Below are positions 61,333 to 64,000 of a stretch of DNA of 64,000 bases, piece after piece. Both the position numbers and the translations under genes were made by a program. This stretch comes from Corynebacterium incognita. Its GTDB lineage: Bacteria > Actinomycetota > Actinomycetes > Mycobacteriales > Mycobacteriaceae. Each line of letters begins with the position of its first letter. The first letter of the stretch is position 1. The notes below the pieces were generated by a model. The model was not told the origin of the DNA and ran no database searches. It saw nothing but the letters and a program-made list of their open reading frames with translations. The stretch spans positions 1,984,001-2,048,000 of the forward strand of contig NZ_CP059404.1 of assembly GCF_014217255.1 (NCBI RefSeq), given 5' to 3'.

Positions 61333-61731
61333 CTAGGCAGTGACGGCGCTAAACGTCACGGCCTTGACCACCTGGCGCTCGCCGTTCTCGGTCGTCTCGG
61401 CCGCTTCGGTGGTCGTCACAATGTCTAAGCCTGCGGCGCGGAAGGCGTCGAGCTGTTCTACGCTCGCGCCGGTGATGGGGTCTTTGCCCCAATGCAGCGA
61501 GACCTTTTCTTTCATCACGTCGGTGCGCATCGTTATGGACTCCACACCGCCGTCTTCTGGAACGCGGACCTCCAGCGCGTCGTGGAAATACAACACGCTG
61601 TCGCCATCGACGCGGTGGGCCCTGCCAAAGAAGTCCTCCACCTGGCGGCGCGTGTCGCCGAAGCACACGGAGCCGGCTGCCCCGGAGCGGGAAATAAAGT
61701 CCACGCGGTCAGCGTAGCCACGTAGCTGCAT
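61333..61731 (-). CDS. Small conserved protein cotranscribed with xseB
   Basis: A 132-residue soluble protein without signal peptide. The pattern GSVCFGDTRRQVEDFFGRAHRV ... LEVRVPEDGGVESITM resembles a small alpha/beta fold in which G-x-(S/T)-R-x-x-V starts a helix and a strand-Asp-Gly turn follows, as in BamE-like or immunity-type domains. I do not recognise it and give no function. It starts two bases after the xseB stop, so it belongs to the xseA-xseB transcript. Confidence 0.6.
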   Translation of the reverse strand: MQLRGYADRVDFISRSGAAGSVCFGDTRRQVEDFFGRAHRVDGDSVLYFHDALEVRVPEDGGVESITMRTDVMKEKVSLHWGKDPITGASVEQLDAFRAAGLDIVTTTEAAETTENGERQVVKAVTFSAVTA

Positions 61732-61733
61732 GA

Positions 61734-62027
61734 CTATTGTCCTTCCTGTTCGCCTGCAGGGGAGTTGTCTGCGCCCTGGGCCGCCTGGAGGGCGCTTTCC
61801 ACGCGGCGGGACGCGCCGTCGAGAAGCTCTTCGCAGCGCCGGGCCAGGGTCTCGCCGCGCTCCCAGTAGCGCAACGACTCATCAAGGCTCATCTGACCAA
61901 GCTCGAGGATGCGCACGGTCTCCACGAGTTCGTCACGCGCCTGCTCGTAGCCCAGTTGCTCAACAGGGGTCTGGGCGTTGTCATTGTGTTGGCCGTGGCC
62001 GAAGGTGTCGGGGCTGGGGTTAGTCAT
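61734..62027 (-). CDS. xseB: Exonuclease VII small subunit
   Basis: Forms ExoVII with XseA, which degrades single-stranded DNA from both ends. The 97-residue protein has the helical core [20 protein letters not shown] and [27 protein letters not shown]. Several XseB chains wrap around each XseA in known complexes. It lies 26 bp behind xseA. Confidence 0.92.
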   Translation of the reverse strand: MTNPSPDTFGHGQHNDNAQTPVEQLGYEQARDELVETVRILELGQMSLDESLRYWERGETLARRCEELLDGASRRVESALQAAQGADNSPAGEQEGQ

Positions 62028-62053
62028 GAGGTGTCCTTTCGCTGAAGGTGTTT

Positions 62054-63304
62054 TTAGTCGGCTGGGGTGGCGGCCATGCCGGCGGCGGTAATCGATCCGT
62101 CGCCAACGCGGATACGCAACTGACTGCCTGGCGGGGCCTGGGTGTACGAGGTGACCACTTCGGGGTCGCCGCCGTCGCGCGGGAGTACCTGGACCACTGC
62201 GTAACCACGCTCCAACGTGGCGGCGGGGCCCAGCGTTGAGACCTGAGAGCGCAGACCGCTGATCCGGCTGGTTTCCTTCTCCAGGAGGTGGGAAATGTCG
62301 CGGCGAATCAGTGTACGGGCGCGGTCGAGCTCGTCGCGGCGGCGGGTGATCGGGGTCAGCGGGTCCGCGAGCACCGGGCGGGAACGCAGGGACTGCAGAT
62401 TACGGCGTTCGCGGTCGACCCAGCCGCGCAGCGAACCCGCCATGCGGGAGCGGGCCTCACGCAGCCTCTCGCGTTCGGTGACGACGTCCGGGACCACCTT
62501 CTTCGCGGCGTCGGTAGGCGTGGCGGCGCGGAGGTCGGCGACGTTGTCGAGCACCGGATTGTCCGGTTCGTGGCCAATGGCGGAGACGACCGGGGTCTGC
62601 GCCGCCGCGACAGCGCGCTGCAGGGATTCTTCGGAAAACGGGAGAAGGTCTTCCACCGAACCGCCGCCGCGGGTGATGATGATGACGTCCACCTCCGGGT
62701 CCGCATCGAGGCGCTGCAGGGCGTCGATGACCTGGGGTACGGCGGTAGCTCCCTGCACTGCGGTGTTGATGACCCGGACATTGACCTCAGGCCAGCGTGC
62801 TTGTGCCACGGCGAGGACGTCGCGTTCCGCCGCGGAACCGCGGCCCGTGATGAGTCCAACGGTCTTGGGGAGAAAGGGAAGCGGGCGCTTCCGGGAGGCG
62901 TCGAAAAGCCCCTCCTGGGCCAGCTGCTGCCGCAACATCTCAACGCGCGCGAGCAACTGCCCCAGTCCCACCTGCCGGATCTCCGACACCCACAGGGAAA
63001 AACTGCCGCGTCCTTCGTAGTACTGAGGCCTACCCAAGACAACTACGCGGTCGCCGTCCTTGAGTGGGGTGGGGGCATTCGCGATGATATTTGTGGGACA
63101 CGTCAGGGACACCGACTTTTCCTGCTCAGTATCGCGCAACGTGAGGTAGCTGAGCTTCCAGCTGGGCTTGACATTGATCTGAGTGAGCTGGCCCTCGACC
63201 CAAATATAGCCCATACGCTCGATATATGACTTCACTACGGAGTTGAGTTGGCTCACCGGCCAAGCGGTGTCCGCGGTGTTCTTGGTGGATCTCGCCTCCG
63301 CCAA
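62054..63304 (-). CDS. xseA: Exonuclease VII large subunit
   Basis: Catalytic subunit of ExoVII, 416 aa. The N-terminal OB fold binds single-stranded DNA ([20 protein letters not shown]); the catalytic domain has [42 protein letters not shown] and [21 protein letters not shown]; a long coiled coil follows with Arg-rich heptads. It is divergent from ispH and first in an operon with xseB and the unknown gene at 61333. Confidence 0.94.
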   Translation of the reverse strand: MAEARSTKNTADTAWPVSQLNSVVKSYIERMGYIWVEGQLTQINVKPSWKLSYLTLRDTEQEKSVSLTCPTNIIANAPTPLKDGDRVVVLGRPQYYEGRGSFSLWVSEIRQVGLGQLLARVEMLRQQLAQEGLFDASRKRPLPFLPKTVGLITGRGSAAERDVLAVAQARWPEVNVRVINTAVQGATAVPQVIDALQRLDADPEVDVIIITRGGGSVEDLLPFSEESLQRAVAAAQTPVVSAIGHEPDNPVLDNVADLRAATPTDAAKKVVPDVVTERERLREARSRMAGSLRGWVDRERRNLQSLRSRPVLADPLTPITRRRDELDRARTLIRRDISHLLEKETSRISGLRSQVSTLGPAATLERGYAVVQVLPRDGGDPEVVTSYTQAPPGSQLRIRVGDGSITAAGMAATPAD

Positions 63305-63394
63305 TGCTGCGCCTCCTTGAGAAAGTTAGTGACGGTCACCCAGTCTAGCCCAGAGGGTGACATACGTGGCCTATGGTTTTTCGCCGATCTTGGC

Positions 63395-63407
63395 TAGTCT
63401 GGTGGGC
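63395..63407 (+). promoter_or_regulatory. Leaderless -10 box of ispH
   Basis: TAGTCT at 63395-63400 plus seven bases lead directly to ATG 63408, with no ribosome-binding site. Confidence 0.5.
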
Positions 63408-64000
63408 ATGACTGAAGCTGGCAAGAATGTACTACTGGCCGCACCCCGCGGATACTGCGCGGGCGTCGATCGCGCGGTGGAGACCGTGGAGCAGGCCCTG
63501 GAAAAATACGGCGCACCCATTTACGTGCGCAAGGAAATTGTGCACAACCGTTACGTCGTTGAGTCGCTGGCTAAGCGTGGCGTGATCTTCGTTGAGGAAG
63601 CTTCAGAGGCCCCGGAGGGAGCGCACCTGGTGTTCTCCGCACACGGTATCTCTCCCGCGGTGCGCCGCGAGGCTGAGGGGCGCAAGCAGCTGACCCTGGA
63701 CGCCACCTGCCCGCTGGTGACCAAGGTGCACAAGGAAGTCCAGCGATTCGCCCGCGATGGATACCATATCCTGCTGGTGGGCCACGAGGGCCACGAAGAG
63801 GTGGAGGGAACCGCGGGTGAGGCCCCCGAGATTACCCACCTCGTAGACGGATTCGCCGGCGTGGAGGCGCTGCCGGACTGGCTGCAGAACGAAAAGCTCG
63901 TGTGGTTGTCCCAGACGACGTTGTCCGTGGACGAGACCGTGGAGGTTGTGAACAAGCTCCGCGAGCGTTTCCCGCACCTGCAGAACCCGCCGAGCGATGA
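63408..64000 (+). CDS. ispH: HMB-PP reductase IspH, 3' end cut by window
   Basis: Iron-sulfur enzyme that makes IPP and DMAPP from HMB-PP in the MEP isoprenoid pathway. The 197 visible residues include [15 protein letters not shown] with the first cluster Cys, [30 protein letters not shown] and [18 protein letters not shown] with the second Cys; the third Cys lies beyond the window. Position next to xseA matches mycobacterial lytB2. The start follows TAGTCT by seven bases. Confidence 0.95.
   Translation, partial: MTEAGKNVLLAAPRGYCAGVDRAVETVEQALEKYGAPIYVRKEIVHNRYVVESLAKRGVIFVEEASEAPEGAHLVFSAHGISPAVRREAEGRKQLTLDATCPLVTKVHKEVQRFARDGYHILLVGHEGHEEVEGTAGEAPEITHLVDGFAGVEALPDWLQNEKLVWLSQTTLSVDETVEVVNKLRERFPHLQNPPSD

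Overview
The window is a chromosomal segment of a Corynebacterium. Base composition is GC-rich. Evidence for the genus is a mycothiol conjugate amidase, a lysine permease resembling LysI, a PorB/PorC-like secreted protein, an MmpL-family exporter, a GapB-type glyceraldehyde-3-phosphate dehydrogenase with an N-terminal extension, and gene orders shared with Mycobacteriales (mfd-mazG-transglycosylase-eno-ftsB-DUF501-ppx; greA-DUF4307-mca-Z-prenyl synthase-coaA-glyA; fum-glpX-DUF4245-xseBA-ispH). Many genes start 7-8 nt after a TAnnnT-like -10 box, the signature of leaderless mRNAs. The species cannot be named from the sequence alone. No IS element, prophage or CRISPR array was seen.

Layout. 1-6.7 kb: HAD phosphatase (cut by the window edge), 3-hydroxyisobutyryl-CoA hydrolase, membrane and DUF6882-like proteins, then a two-gene unit resembling sulfolipid synthesis (UDP-sulfoquinovose synthase plus SqdX/SQD2-like glycosyltransferase). 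6.7-12.7 kb: MMPL exporter with its TetR regulator, a divergent membrane protein, patatin-like lipase, a small membrane protein and enoyl-CoA hydratase. 12.7-18.4 kb: prfC, FMN reductase, pth, nitronate monooxygenase, gapB. 18.4-19.75 kb: an accessory islet holding a broken secreted protein whose C-terminus looks like the halocin C8 bacteriocin, and a small four-helix membrane protein. 19.75-25.5 kb: FAH-family hydrolase, second pth, rplY, AlkD-like protein, prs, glmU. 25.5-29.5 kb: MFS transporter, Tat-exported multicopper oxidase, secreted protein, tRNA-Gln.

29.5-41.5 kb: tetR, mfd, lysI-like permease, mazG, porin-like protein, lytic transglycosylase, eno, ftsB-like gene, DUF501, ppx and an unusual short tRNA-Leu(UAA). 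41.5-47.3 kb: a 69-bp tandem repeat, Bax-inhibitor-like membrane protein, lipoprotein, greA, DUF4307, mca, a short Z-prenyl diphosphate synthase and coaA. 47.3-54.5 kb: one-carbon and folate genes (glyA, pabAB, pabC), a DUF5997/LysR-like divergent pair, and PIN-PhoH preceded by a structured leader. 54.5-64 kb: GNAT acetyltransferase, a TetR-controlled DHA2 drug exporter, membrane-anchored protein, fumC, glpX, DUF4245, xseB/xseA and the start of ispH.

Most of the window is core metabolism and housekeeping. The parts that look accessory or lineage-specific are the sqdB/sqdX-like pair, the bacteriocin-like islet at 18.4-19.75 kb, and the tandem repeat behind the tRNA-Leu gene.
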